Below are positions 7,670 to 17,425 of a DNA stretch of 64,000 nt, in pieces (the stretch's first letter is position 1; each line of letters starts with the position of its first letter). A program made the translations under genes and the position numbers. The notes beneath the pieces were generated by a model that saw only the letters and a list, made by a program, of their open reading frames with translations, was not told the DNA's origin and searched no databases. Location: assembly GCF_039595395.1 (NCBI RefSeq), contig NZ_JBCNLP010000001.1, positions 2,418,001 through 2,482,000 of the forward strand. The letters are read 5' to 3'. This DNA comes from Novosphingobium sp. (GTDB lineage Bacteria; Pseudomonadota; Alphaproteobacteria; Sphingomonadales; Sphingomonadaceae).

Positions 7670-8788
7670 ATGGATCGGATTGCAATCGTCGGCGGCGGAC
7701 CGGGCGGATTGATGCTGGCCCGGATGCTGCAACTGCGCGGCATCAGGCCGGTCGTCTTCGAAAGGGATGCCCATGCCGATGAGCGGCCGCAGGGCGGATC
7801 GCTGGACCTGCATGATGACACCGGCCAGCTTGCGATCCGCCGCGCAGGGCTGGAGCGCGAATTCGCCGCAGCCGCGCGACCGGAAGATCAGGGCGACCGC
7901 CTCTATGACGCTGACGGGCATCTGCTCTTCGATCATGATGGCAGCGGGCATAACCGGCCCGAGATCGACCGTACGGCCTTGCGCAAAATCCTGATAGATG
8001 CGCTTTTGCCTGGTAGCATCCGCTGGAATTGCCACATAACCGGGATCGAGCCCGACGGCGCAGGTTATGGGATCGAAGGCGAGGGCTGGCGCGAGACGTT
8101 CGATCTGGTGGTCGGAGCGGATGGCGCGTGGTCGCGTGTCCGGTCCCTGCTTAGCGATGCGCGGCCTGCCTATGAAGGGGTGGCCTTTGCCGAGCTGGGC
8201 TTTGACACATCGCGCCATCCGGCGATCGATGCGCTGACCGGCAGCGGCAAGATGTTTGCGGTGGGGAGCAACCGTGCCTTGATCACGCAGCGCAATGGGC
8301 AGGGTCATATTCGCGGCTATGCCGGTGTCCGGGCACCGGAAGACATTGCGGAGGCTTGGCGTCATATGTCGACGGATGCACTGCGCGCAGCCTTGTGTGA
8401 TGTATTTTCCGATTGGGCGCCCGCGCTCAGGCACGTGGTGGAAGCTGGCGAGATCATCGGTGCCCGCCCGCTCTATGCCTTGCCCATCGGACATTGCTGG
8501 CAGAGCCGTCGTGGGCTGACGCTGCTGGGAGATGCGGCGCATCTCATGTCGCCCTTTGCCGGGCAAGGGGTGAATCTGGCGCTTGCCGACGCTGTCGATT
8601 TGGCCGATGCGATTGTCGAGGAGCAGGGTTGGCCCTCAGTCGCTGCCTATGAGAGCAAGATGACCGAGCGCGCACAGGAAGCTGCAAAAGCATCGGCACA
8701 GGGATTGCTGTCCGTGTTTAGCCCGGATGGGGCTTTGCCTGTCGTTGAGCATTACGAGCAGCGCATGAGGCAGTCTTTGCAAGTTTGA
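7670..8788 (+). CDS. FAD-dependent monooxygenase, TetX-like
   Basis: A 372-residue class A flavoprotein hydroxylase. The N-terminal dinucleotide motif is IAIVGGGPGG, then come GGSLDLH (a hallmark of the TetX/tetracycline-destructase-like group), VVGADGAWSRVR (DG motif) and GDAAHLMSPFAGQGVN (second FAD site). Enzymes of this type hydroxylate aromatic or polyketide substrates using NAD(P)H and O2, and some inactivate tetracyclines. The true substrate cannot be read from sequence. The ATG at 7670 is preferred to a GTG at 7664 because GGAGG lies 8 bases before it. It is divergent from and probably repressed by the MarR gene. Confidence 0.88.
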   Translation: MDRIAIVGGGPGGLMLARMLQLRGIRPVVFERDAHADERPQGGSLDLHDDTGQLAIRRAGLEREFAAAARPEDQGDRLYDADGHLLFDHDGSGHNRPEIDRTALRKILIDALLPGSIRWNCHITGIEPDGAGYGIEGEGWRETFDLVVGADGAWSRVRSLLSDARPAYEGVAFAELGFDTSRHPAIDALTGSGKMFAVGSNRALITQRNGQGHIRGYAGVRAPEDIAEAWRHMSTDALRAALCDVFSDWAPALRHVVEAGEIIGARPLYALPIGHCWQSRRGLTLLGDAAHLMSPFAGQGVNLALADAVDLADAIVEEQGWPSVAAYESKMTERAQEAAKASAQGLLSVFSPDGALPVVEHYEQRMRQSLQV

Positions 8789-9188
8789 ACGAACGCCCGC
8801 TTCCCAAGCGCAGGCCCGAGTCCTTGTATGGCGGCTTGGTCAGCGCCCTGCGACGGGCGGGACGGGACTTGAAACGGCAGGTCTCGACCAGTATAGGCCG
8901 TTCCGACTTGGAGCTGGGAACGGCGGCTCATGGTGGAAACCTGCCGTTCTCCGCCATCCGGGTTACTGGTTGGGCCTCGTTTACAGAGTCGCCGTTCGAT
9001 GCTCAAGCCGACAGAGCCGTCCTTCCAACGCAAAGATCGGGGCGTCAAAAGCGGCTTATTGTTCAAAAAATCTGCGATGGCTCTAAAAATCAGGGTGTTA
9101 AGACACACCTGGTAACCGCCTTTGACAAGGCCCCCGTGAAGTGAAAGGGCGGCGGCCCATCCCGCCTGTTGGGCCGCCGTCACCGTGC
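8789..9188. other. Intergenic region, no gene seen apart from a terminator hairpin
   Basis: About 400 bp between the convergent monooxygenase and giant exoprotein genes. ORFs on both strands have no family signature or good ribosome binding site, and they overlap each other. The only clear structure is the hairpin at 9150-9179. Confidence 0.5.
9150..9179 (-). terminator. Hairpin downstream of the giant exoprotein gene
   Basis: CGGCGGCCCA and TGGGCCGCCG form a perfect 10-bp stem with a 10-base loop, 10 bp after the stop codon of the minus-strand gene. On that strand a short TTT follows. The U-tract is weak but the stem is very stable. Confidence 0.6.
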
Positions 9189-12100
9189 CTAGTTTGACAA
9201 GCAGACTTTCGGCTTACCTGGCCCATACGATACACAGAGCCCCTGTTGCCGGGTGGCGGTCTCGGTTGGATCGGATTGCGCAGTTCGGTCGATTATCCAG
9301 GCAGGATCGACGTCATTGCTTGACGACGCTGTCCGCACATCATTGACGTTACTTTGGGCATTATTGGCGGCCGTGTTCTGGCTGATCGTGCGCGATGCCG
9401 CATCGCTCGCGGCCGGATTGACCGTCAGCGCGACGGCATTGGCGGGCGCCTGCACGAACACATAATTGCCCGCGCTCAGGCCGCCTCCCACAATCCCGTA
9501 GAGCCCAGGCGCCGATTGCGCTGTGGCAGTGCTGCTAAAGCTCAGCGTACCGGTCGTGGCGCTGGCCAGCGTGTCCTTGAGCAGAAAGCCGGTCACGCTC
9601 CCGGAAAAGACCGGATTGGCGGTGTTGGCAAGGCGGCTGACCGGATCGGCGACATAGGTCAGCGTCGCCGGCGTTACGACGAAATTCGTCCCCGTATAGG
9701 TGACCGTATAATTGCTGCCCGCCGAAAGGCTGCCCTGGTTGATGGCGTAGGTTCCGACATTGGAGCCCTGAATGGCGCTCGTCGCCAGGGTGCCGGAGAT
9801 GCTGTCGCCGCTGATCAGGCCGCTCTGGGTGTAAAGCAGCACCGGCATCGCCGCGCCATAGACACCGGTTTGCCCGCTGCCCGCCGTGATGGTCATTGCG
9901 GCACGGTTGACGGTGTAATTGCCAGTCAATCCGGCAAAGCTGTAATTGGCCGCATCAGCCCCGCCGATAGTCGAGACGGTCTGGATGCCGCTGTAGCTGC
10001 CCGCATTGAGATGGCCGCTGCTGCTGGTGTTGCCGATGGTGGCGATGGCCACCGCACCTGCCGTGACGGCATCCCCTGCCACCAGATTGCTGAAGCTGGC
10101 CGCGCCGGGGGCCAGCGCTCCCCCATAGGTCGAGGCGCCGGGCGTGATCGTGCCGGTGAGGGCGAGCTGGTTGACAGTGTAATTGCCAGACAGGCCGGTA
10201 AAGCTGTAATTGGCGGCATCGGCGCCGCTGATGGCGGTAACGCTCTGGATGCCGGTGTAGATGCCGGCCTTCAGATTGCCGCTGCTGCTCAGATTGCCTG
10301 AAGTCGCCAGTGTCACAGTGCCGGGTGTCACGACATCCCCGGCGACCACATTGCTGAAGCTGGCCGCGCCAGGCGCCAGGGCAGAGCCATAGGTCGAGGA
10401 GCCCGGCGCGATCATACCGCTCAGGGCCAGCTGGCTCACGGTATAATTGCCGGTGAGCCCCGCGAAGCTGTAGTTGGCGGCATCCGCACCGCTGATGGTG
10501 GTGACGCTCTGGATGCCAGTGTAGCTTCCCGCCTGGAGGTTGCCGCTGCCACTGGTGCTGCCGGCGGTGGCAATGGTCACCGCGCCTGCGGAGACCGCGT
10601 CACCCGCCACCAGATTGGCGAAGCTGACCGTACCTGGAGTGAGCGCGGAGCCATAGGTCGATGAGGCCGAGGCGATCGATCCGTTCAGCGCCAGCTGGTT
10701 GACGGTGTAGTCGCCGGTCAGCCCGGCAAAGCTGTAATTGGCGGCATCGGCGCCAGTGATCGTCGAAACGCTCTGGATGCCAGTGTAGTTGCCCGCCTTG
10801 AGGTTGCCGCTGCCGCTGGTGTTGCCATGTGTCGCGATGGATACGCTGCCTGCGGTGACGGCATCACCGGCCACCAGATTGGCGAAGCTGACCGCACCCG
10901 GCGTCAACGCCGAGCCATAGGTCGAGGAACCGGCTCCCAGCGTGCCGCTCAACGCCAGCTGGTTGACGGTATAGTCGCCCGTCAGCCCGGCAAAGCTGTA
11001 ATTGCCCGCATCTGCACCACCGATGGTGGAGACGCTCTCGATACCGCCATAGGTGCCCGCCTTGAGGTGGCCGCTGTTGCTGGTGTTCCCGCCTGTCGCG
11101 ATGGACACCGCGCCGGGTGTCACGTTATCGCCAGCGACAACATTGCCGAAGCTGGCCGCGCCCGGTGTCAGCGCCGAACCATAGGTGGAGGAACCGGCGC
11201 CGATGGTGCCGGAGAGCGCAAGCTGGCTGACGGTGTAATTGCCCGTCAGGCCGGCAAAGCTGTAGTTGGCGGCATCGGTGCCGCTGATACCGGAAACACT
11301 TTGGATGCCCGTGTAGCTGCCTGCCTTGAGGTTGCCGCTGCTGCTCAGGTTGCCGGCGGTTGCGATGGTGACCGCTCCGGCATTCACCGCATCGCCCGCG
11401 ATCACATTGTCGAAACTGGCCGCCCCCGGGGTCAGGGCCGAGCCATAGACGCTGGAGCCCGCGCCGATGGCGCCGCTGAGCGGCAGCTGGCTCACCGTGT
11501 AATTGCCCGTGAGACCGGCAAAGCTGTAATTGGCAGCGTCCGCGCCGCTGATGGCGGAAACGCTCTGGATACCGGTGTAGCTGCCGGCCTTGAGGTTGCC
11601 GCTGCTGCTCAGGTTGCCGGCGGTTGCGATGGTGACCGCCCCCCCGGTCACCGCGTCACCGGCGACCAGATTGCTGAAGCTGACCGTCCCCGGTATCAGC
11701 GCCGACCCATAGGTCGAAGCGCCGGTGGACAATGTGCCGGTCAATGCAAGCGGGGTGACGGTGTAATTTCCTGTCAGCCCGGTAAAGCTGTAGTTGGCGG
11801 CATCCGCGCCGCTGATCGAGGAAATGCTCACGATCCCGGAATAGCTGCCCACCTTGAGGTGGCCGCTGCTGCTGGTATTTCCGGTGGTGGTGATCGTGGC
11901 GGAGCCGGCCGTCACGACATCGCCCGCGACAAGATTGCTGAAGCTTGGCGTGCCGGGCGTCAGCGCGGCCCCATAGACCGTTGAGCCGTCAGCCAGCGTG
12001 CCGCTCAATGCGAGTTGGTTGACGGTATAGTTGCCGGTGATGCCGGTGAAGCTGTAGTTGCCCGCATCTGCGCCACTGATGGCGGACAGGCTCTCGATCC

Positions 12101-15100
12101 CGGTGTAGCTGCCTGCCTTGAGATGGCCGCTGGTGCTCAGATTGCCGGTGGTGGCAACCGTGACCGTGCCGGGGGAAACGGTATCGCCCAGGATCACATT
12201 GCTGAAGCTGGCAGCGCCCGGCGCCAGCGCGGTGCCATAGGTGGAAGACCCGGCGCCCAGCGTGCCACTCAGGGCCAGCTGGTTGACGGTGTAATTGCCT
12301 GTCAGCCCGGTAAAGCTGTAATTGGCGGCATCCGCCCCGCTGATGGCGGAGATGCTCTGGATGCCGGTGTAGCTGCCTGCCTTGAGATTGCCGCTGCCGC
12401 TGGTGTGGCCGGTGGTGGCGATGGTCACCGCGCCGGCATTCACCACATCGCTCCCGACCACATTGCTGAAGCTGGCCGCTCCGGGCGCCAGTGCGGAACC
12501 ATAGGTGGAGGACCCGGCGCCCAGCGTTCCGGTCAGCGCCAACTGGCCGACGGTGTAATTGCCGGTCAATCCCGCAAAGCTGTAGTTGGCGGCATCCGCG
12601 CCGCTGATGGAGGAGACGCTCTGGATGCCGGTGTAGCTGCCCGCCCTGAGGTTGCCGCTGGTGCTGGTGTTGCCACTGGTCGCGATGGTCACGCTTCCGG
12701 CGGTGACGGCATCGCCTGACACCAGATTGGTGAAGGTAACCGAGCCGGGAGACAGCACCGACCCATAGGTGGATGATCCATCAGACAATGTACCGGTGAG
12801 GGCCCGCGCGGTGACGGTATAATTCCCCGTAATCCCGGTGAAGGTGTAATTGCCGGCATCCGCACCGGTCAGGCCCGAAATGCTCTGGATGCCGGTGTAG
12901 CTGCCCACCTTGAGATTGCCGCTGGTACTGGTGTTGCCGCTGATGGCCACTGTGACCGTCGGGGTGACATTGCCGGCACCGCTCACGAGATTGGTAAAGT
13001 TGACAGAACCGGGCGTCAGAACAGAGCCATAGGCTGAGCTGCCCGTGGCGATACTGCCAGTCAGCGCCAGCTTGCCGACGGTCAGCGGAGCGACGGTGTT
13101 GCCGGAACTGGCAATCGAATAATTGGCGGCTGCCGAGCCGGTCAGCGCCGAAACGCCCTGATAGTAGACGCCTGCTGCCAGTGTGGGAGACAGCGTGACC
13201 AGGCCCGAGAGAACACCGTTCACATAGCTGGTGTAAAGGCTGACCGTCCCGCTGACATTGGCGGGATTGCCTGACAGGGTCGCAGCGCTCAGCGTGGCTT
13301 GTGTGCCGAAGGTGCTGAAGGCGGCGCTGGTGGAGTAGGTCAGCGGGGTGGTCATGACCGGTGTCACGAAGAGCTGGGGATAGCTGCCGCTGCTTGCGGT
13401 CCAGACGGTGGAGGAAAAGCCGCTTGGCAGCGTTCCGTTCTGGAGCTGGGCCGTGGTTAGTCCGATACCAGCACTTCCTTGGCCCGACGAGGACATTTGC
13501 GATGAAGTGACATCCCAGTAGCCATTGGTGACTGTCCCTGGCGAAGCATTTTCACCGACCAGCCCGCCCACATAGGTACCCGCGCCGCCAATGATCCTGC
13601 CAGTGGCATAGACATTGCTGACAGTGCCACCGTTATAGCCGAGCAGGCCGCCCGTGTCAGAGCCATTCCCCAGGCCGTTGCTCGCGCCGCCTTGTCCAGC
13701 AGCGCCCTGCACGGAGCCGGTTGCATAGGCATTTGTGATGACCCCTAATTGTCCGGGATAACCATCATTATAGCCGACCAATCCACCGGCATAACTGCCC
13801 AAAGCAGTGCTTGTGACGGTACCTGAAGATCGGGCTCCAGTTATCGTGCCCCAATTGTATCCGGCCAGCCCACCGATCAACACATTGGTCTGATTGCTCG
13901 ATACATTGACAGAGGACCAAACGTTCGAGAGTTGACCCTGATTCTGACCGGCTAGCCCACCGACAGTCGAATTCTGGACCAGATTGTTAACGATACTCCC
14001 GCCAACAAGGCCAAGGTTGGCAATCGAAGCTACTGAATTAAAAGCGGATTGGTCGCCGACTTGCCCGAACAGGCCGGTCAGATATTCGTTCGGGTTGGTT
14101 ACATTAATCGTCAGATTCTTGATGACATTGTTCAAACCATTAAATTTTCCTGTGAAAAAATCGTTTGCCCCCACATATGGCGCAATCGGACTCTGTGTGT
14201 AAGTCGTCCCGCCCATGTCGATGGTCTGGGCAAGCGCGTAATTGCCGGAAAGGCCATTATTGATGTTCAACAGGTCGGCCACGGTGTGAATCAGCGTGTA
14301 ACTGGTGCCATTGATCGTCAGCGCCGCGCTGCTGCCAAGCAACTGCACATTGCCGGCGCTGTTGAAGGTCAACGCTCCACCACTGCTGGAGCCGTTTACG
14401 TTGTTGTTGGTGTTCAGGATCAACCCGCCATTGCCGCTGGCCGTGACCGCCGCATTGAAGATCACGCTGTGGAAGGCATCGAGTGTCAGCGTGTTGGCAG
14501 AACTCCAGCTGATCGCGGTGTTGACGTTGATATCGCCAAGCCCGGCGGAGGTGTTGCCGGGGCCGGTGGCCCCCGAGTTTGTCGTCTGCAGCGACACATT
14601 GCTGTTGGCCAGATTGCCGGCAATCGTGCTAGCAGCTGCCGCATCCACAGTGAGATCGGTGGGGTCGACCAGCCATGTTCCGGTCTGGCCGCGAGCCGCG
14701 CTGGTATCGACATGAATACCGGTAAAATCGACGCTGTTGCCTGAGGTTTCGACAAAACCGCCATTGCCGCCCGTGCCCAGAGCGCGAGCGGTCAGCGTGC
14801 CATTGGCGGTGACCGAGTTGCCCAGCACCATGATGTGGCCCGCATCGCCGCTGGTGCTGTCGACATTGATCGTGCCGCTCAGCAGCACATTGCCGCTCTC
14901 GCCCGAGACATTGCGGGCATTGATGCTGCCGGGCAGGTTGACGATGTTGCGCACCGCATCGCGCGCCTGGGCACCCGTCAGCGCGGCTGCGGCGCCATTG
15001 GTGGTCAGGGCGGCATCGGTCGGCAGGGCCACCTGCAGGAAACTGTCTCCATTCAGGTCAAGCGTCGCGATGGTGCCCGCGCCGATCACCACCTGCCCGG

Positions 15101-15668
15101 CGGGCGCCAGGATCAGCCCGGTGTTGCTGACGCTGCCGCCCAGCAGGCCGACATAGCCGCCGGTCTTTGTGGTGATCGTTCCGGCATTGCTGATCGTGCC
15201 GCCCGTGCCGCCAAAGGCTCCCTTGCCGGCCAGAAAATCGGCGTCCGCGATACCGAGGCTGGAGGCGACGAAGCCGCGCCCGACACTGACCACGCCCGAT
15301 TTGGTGATCTGGATGCCGTTGGGGTTGATCAGATAGACGCTGCCATTGGCGCTGATCTGGCCCGCGATGGTCGAGGCGGTGCTGCCCGTCACGCGGTTCA
15401 GCGTGGCGCTGCCCGCGTCAGGCTGGTTGAACACCACGCCATGTCCGGCGGCCACATCGAAACTCTGCCAGTTGATGATCGCCTTGGCGCTCGACTGGTT
15501 GATGGTCAGGGTTGCGCCATTGGGCAGGCCGATCTGTGCCTGACCCGAAGCGACCGTGCCGCCCACCGGCAGGGGGCCCTCGGCCCATGCCGGGCTGCCC
15601 GTCATCGCGGCCAGCAGGGCCAGGGCACTGGTGCCCGCGGCGAGATTGAAATGTTTGAAATGTTGCAT
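9189..15668 (-). CDS. Giant two-partner secretion exoprotein (TpsA) with GLUG, YDG and MBG repeats
   Basis: A 2159-residue secreted adhesin-like protein. After a signal peptide (residues 1-30) comes a TPS/haemagglutination-activity domain (about 30-280), with NPNGI and VNLPGS motifs typical of TpsA beta-helices. A middle region (about 540-770) contains GLUG-type GLVGYN/GLAGYN turns. Twelve tandem YDG-type repeats of about 88 residues follow, then two MBG-like repeats, then a Ser/Asn/Thr-rich tail ending with two cysteines ten residues apart. TpsA proteins cross the outer membrane through their TpsB partner, encoded directly upstream. The ATG at 15668 has GAGGGGGCGG before it, and a TTG at 15683 would overlap tpsB. 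Probable roles are adhesion or surface-layer/biofilm function. Confidence 0.88.
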   Translation of the reverse strand: MQHFKHFNLAAGTSALALLAAMTGSPAWAEGPLPVGGTVASGQAQIGLPNGATLTINQSSAKAIINWQSFDVAAGHGVVFNQPDAGSATLNRVTGSTASTIAGQISANGSVYLINPNGIQITKSGVVSVGRGFVASSLGIADADFLAGKGAFGGTGGTISNAGTITTKTGGYVGLLGGSVSNTGLILAPAGQVVIGAGTIATLDLNGDSFLQVALPTDAALTTNGAAAALTGAQARDAVRNIVNLPGSINARNVSGESGNVLLSGTINVDSTSGDAGHIMVLGNSVTANGTLTARALGTGGNGGFVETSGNSVDFTGIHVDTSAARGQTGTWLVDPTDLTVDAAAASTIAGNLANSNVSLQTTNSGATGPGNTSAGLGDINVNTAISWSSANTLTLDAFHSVIFNAAVTASGNGGLILNTNNNVNGSSSGGALTFNSAGNVQLLGSSAALTINGTSYTLIHTVADLLNINNGLSGNYALAQTIDMGGTTYTQSPIAPYVGANDFFTGKFNGLNNVIKNLTINVTNPNEYLTGLFGQVGDQSAFNSVASIANLGLVGGSIVNNLVQNSTVGGLAGQNQGQLSNVWSSVNVSSNQTNVLIGGLAGYNWGTITGARSSGTVTSTALGSYAGGLVGYNDGYPGQLGVITNAYATGSVQGAAGQGGASNGLGNGSDTGGLLGYNGGTVSNVYATGRIIGGAGTYVGGLVGENASPGTVTNGYWDVTSSQMSSSGQGSAGIGLTTAQLQNGTLPSGFSSTVWTASSGSYPQLFVTPVMTTPLTYSTSAAFSTFGTQATLSAATLSGNPANVSGTVSLYTSYVNGVLSGLVTLSPTLAAGVYYQGVSALTGSAAANYSIASSGNTVAPLTVGKLALTGSIATGSSAYGSVLTPGSVNFTNLVSGAGNVTPTVTVAISGNTSTSGNLKVGSYTGIQSISGLTGADAGNYTFTGITGNYTVTARALTGTLSDGSSTYGSVLSPGSVTFTNLVSGDAVTAGSVTIATSGNTSTSGNLRAGSYTGIQSVSSISGADAANYSFAGLTGNYTVGQLALTGTLGAGSSTYGSALAPGAASFSNVVGSDVVNAGAVTIATTGHTSGSGNLKAGSYTGIQSISAISGADAANYSFTGLTGNYTVNQLALSGTLGAGSSTYGTALAPGAASFSNVILGDTVSPGTVTVATTGNLSTSGHLKAGSYTGIESLSAISGADAGNYSFTGITGNYTVNQLALSGTLADGSTVYGAALTPGTPSFSNLVAGDVVTAGSATITTTGNTSSSGHLKVGSYSGIVSISSISGADAANYSFTGLTGNYTVTPLALTGTLSTGASTYGSALIPGTVSFSNLVAGDAVTGGAVTIATAGNLSSSGNLKAGSYTGIQSVSAISGADAANYSFAGLTGNYTVSQLPLSGAIGAGSSVYGSALTPGAASFDNVIAGDAVNAGAVTIATAGNLSSSGNLKAGSYTGIQSVSGISGTDAANYSFAGLTGNYTVSQLALSGTIGAGSSTYGSALTPGAASFGNVVAGDNVTPGAVSIATGGNTSNSGHLKAGTYGGIESVSTIGGADAGNYSFAGLTGDYTVNQLALSGTLGAGSSTYGSALTPGAVSFANLVAGDAVTAGSVSIATHGNTSGSGNLKAGNYTGIQSVSTITGADAANYSFAGLTGDYTVNQLALNGSIASASSTYGSALTPGTVSFANLVAGDAVSAGAVTIATAGSTSGSGNLQAGSYTGIQSVTTISGADAANYSFAGLTGNYTVSQLALSGMIAPGSSTYGSALAPGAASFSNVVAGDVVTPGTVTLATSGNLSSSGNLKAGIYTGIQSVTAISGADAANYSFTGLSGNYTVNQLALTGTITPGASTYGGALAPGAASFSNLVAGDAVTAGAVAIATIGNTSSSGHLNAGSYSGIQTVSTIGGADAANYSFAGLTGNYTVNRAAMTITAGSGQTGVYGAAMPVLLYTQSGLISGDSISGTLATSAIQGSNVGTYAINQGSLSAGSNYTVTYTGTNFVVTPATLTYVADPVSRLANTANPVFSGSVTGFLLKDTLASATTGTLSFSSTATAQSAPGLYGIVGGGLSAGNYVFVQAPANAVALTVNPAASDAASRTISQNTAANNAQSNVNDVRTASSSNDVDPAWIIDRTAQSDPTETATRQQGLCVSYGPGKPKVCLSN
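9906..13075 (-). repeat. Twelve tandem 264-bp repeats coding YDG domains
   Basis: Twelve consecutive copies of a unit of about 88 codons lie inside the exoprotein gene. Each begins with LALTG/LALSG, passes through STYGSAL and ISGADAANYSF, and ends GNYTVNQ or similar. The copies are very similar but not identical. Such arrays can change copy number by recombination and are prone to assembly collapse, so the copy number deserves checking with long reads. Confidence 0.85.
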
Positions 15669-15679
15669 CTGCCGCCCCC

Positions 15680-17425
15680 TCAATACCGAACCGTGAAGCT
15701 GAACGAGACCCGTGTCGGGTTCTGCGGCAGCGTTGTGCTGTGACCATGGCTGACCTCGACCATGGTGAAGCCGGTCAGGCCTGTGTCATAGGCCGCGACC
15801 AGTGCTCGCAGACCGCCGCCAAAGGCCCATGTGTTGATGTTTGCCGCTTCCAGAACGGTCGGGTCGCTGACATGGCCATAGCCCACCGCGCCAAAGGCAT
15901 AGGGGGTGAGGAGGCCCCGGTTCTGTTGCCCCACCGGAATGGCGCGCGACAGTTCGGCGCGGCCTGTCACGCCGCTGTCGGCGTTGATCGAGCCTTGCGA
16001 AAAGCTGGAGAGGGCATCGTTGCCATCCAGCGAGAACTGGGCCGGGGCGGGCAGGGCCCTGGACAAGGAGGCCTGCCCGCGCGCGATGGTGGTCAGGCTG
16101 AAGCCTTCGCCCAATTGCGTGTCGCTGCGCCAGTGACCGCCCAGCTTGCTGAAATCGGGTCTTGCGCCCTGGCGCGTGAAGGGAATGTTGGTGGCGGCGA
16201 CATCGCTCAGGCTGCGTGCTCCCAATCCGGCGATCCCTTGTGTGAATTGCGCGTCTGTGGCGATCACTGTGCTGGCCGCCAGCGACCGCGACCAGGTCAG
16301 GCCGATGTTGGCCATGCGCAGCCGGTCATGGTTGAGCGTCAGGCCGAAAGCCTTGGCGTCCTCGGTTTCGGCGAGCAGATCGAAGCTGGCGGACAGGCCA
16401 AGCCTTTCGCGGCGCGTGCGGATCAGGGGATAGGCGGCCCGGAAGGACAGGCGCTCGAAATGGCCGGTGATCTGAACGCCGCCCTGCGGCACGCGCGGAT
16501 TGGTGTCGACCACCGTATATTCGGGGTTGAAGGTCAGCCCATTGTCGCCCAGCGCGAAGATGGCGCCCGCGCCCAGCACGCGGCGACGGGGATCGCCCCG
16601 GAACAGCGTGCCGATATCCGGGCCGGTCGTGGCCTGAACATAGAGCTGCTCGCCCAGACCCAGCACCGAGCTGAGCGCGAGCTGAACGGAAAGCGCCTGA
16701 TTTTCATAGGCATAGCCAAGATCGTTTTCGAGGCTCAGCGAGGCCGAGACCGGGCGGTATTTGGCTTCAAGGATCAGGCGGGTGGCGCCCACCGCGCTGC
16801 CGCGGATCAGGGTGGTGCGCAGTTGCACCCCCGGCACGTCACCCGCGAGCAGCACGCGCCGCTCGATCTGCGCCAAAGTCAGGCCTCTGGCTCCGACCAG
16901 CCCGGCCACCCGTTTGCGGACCGCCGTGCGCACGCGGGCCGGAACGCTGCCGAGATCGACATCCTCAATATAGCCGTCGACGATCAGGAACCGCACATCC
17001 CCGCCATCGACAATGCGCTGCGGCGGCAAGGTCACTCGGGTGAGGACGTAGCCGGCGCGGGCATAGGCCGCCTCGATCCGGCTGGCGGCGGCGTAGATAT
17101 CGGAGACTTTAACGCTATGCCCGGCCAGTTCGTCGGCCACTTGCCGGGTGAAGGCGGCAAACTCCGGGCGACCGCCTTCCACAAGCACCTGTCGCAGGGT
17201 TACGTTCAGCCTGTCCGCGCCCGGTGGGGCATCGGCCGTCGCGCGTTCGGGCAGGGCGATCGCGCCCGTCTCGTCGGGCTTAAGGGGGGCGAGACTTTCA
17301 GGTGCCACGCGGCTTGCCGAAGGCGCCGTCTGGGCGATGGCAGGCGATGCCGTAAGAAATGCAGCCGCGAACACGACAGACGCACGCCACACGGCGCGCG
17401 AATCGCGCGAGTTACATTTCTTCAT
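15680..17425 (-). CDS. TpsB outer-membrane transporter (ShlB/FhaC/HecB family)
   Basis: A 581-residue protein with a signal peptide (residues 1-31), a POTRA domain (about 75-150, around RQVLVEGG and AGYVLTRVTLPPQ), a second POTRA-like segment (150-225), and a C-terminal 16-stranded FhaC-type barrel ending in aromatic VSFSFTVRY. TpsB proteins sit in the outer membrane, recognise the TPS domain of their partner in the periplasm and thread it outward. The stop codon overlaps or abuts the tpsA start, so the two are translationally linked. Only a weak AGGT lies before the ATG. Confidence 0.9.
   Translation of the reverse strand: MKKCNSRDSRAVWRASVVFAAAFLTASPAIAQTAPSASRVAPESLAPLKPDETGAIALPERATADAPPGADRLNVTLRQVLVEGGRPEFAAFTRQVADELAGHSVKVSDIYAAASRIEAAYARAGYVLTRVTLPPQRIVDGGDVRFLIVDGYIEDVDLGSVPARVRTAVRKRVAGLVGARGLTLAQIERRVLLAGDVPGVQLRTTLIRGSAVGATRLILEAKYRPVSASLSLENDLGYAYENQALSVQLALSSVLGLGEQLYVQATTGPDIGTLFRGDPRRRVLGAGAIFALGDNGLTFNPEYTVVDTNPRVPQGGVQITGHFERLSFRAAYPLIRTRRERLGLSASFDLLAETEDAKAFGLTLNHDRLRMANIGLTWSRSLAASTVIATDAQFTQGIAGLGARSLSDVAATNIPFTRQGARPDFSKLGGHWRSDTQLGEGFSLTTIARGQASLSRALPAPAQFSLDGNDALSSFSQGSINADSGVTGRAELSRAIPVGQQNRGLLTPYAFGAVGYGHVSDPTVLEAANINTWAFGGGLRALVAAYDTGLTGFTMVEVSHGHSTTLPQNPTRVSFSFTVRY

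Noticed and set aside
8752..9183. 143-codon minus-strand ORF in the 8.8-9.2 kb gap
   Set aside because: It overlaps the end of the monooxygenase gene and a competing plus-strand ORF, with no recognisable family.
9354..12719. Long plus-strand ORFs (315, 385 and 234 codons) across the repeat region
   Set aside because: They are antisense to the exoprotein repeats and repeat with the same period. High GC third-position bias keeps the opposite frame open. There is no family signature or ribosome binding site.
9906..13075. Repeat array considered as CRISPR
   Set aside because: Units are 264 bp, contiguous, in frame and code for YDG protein domains. There are no short repeats with unique spacers.
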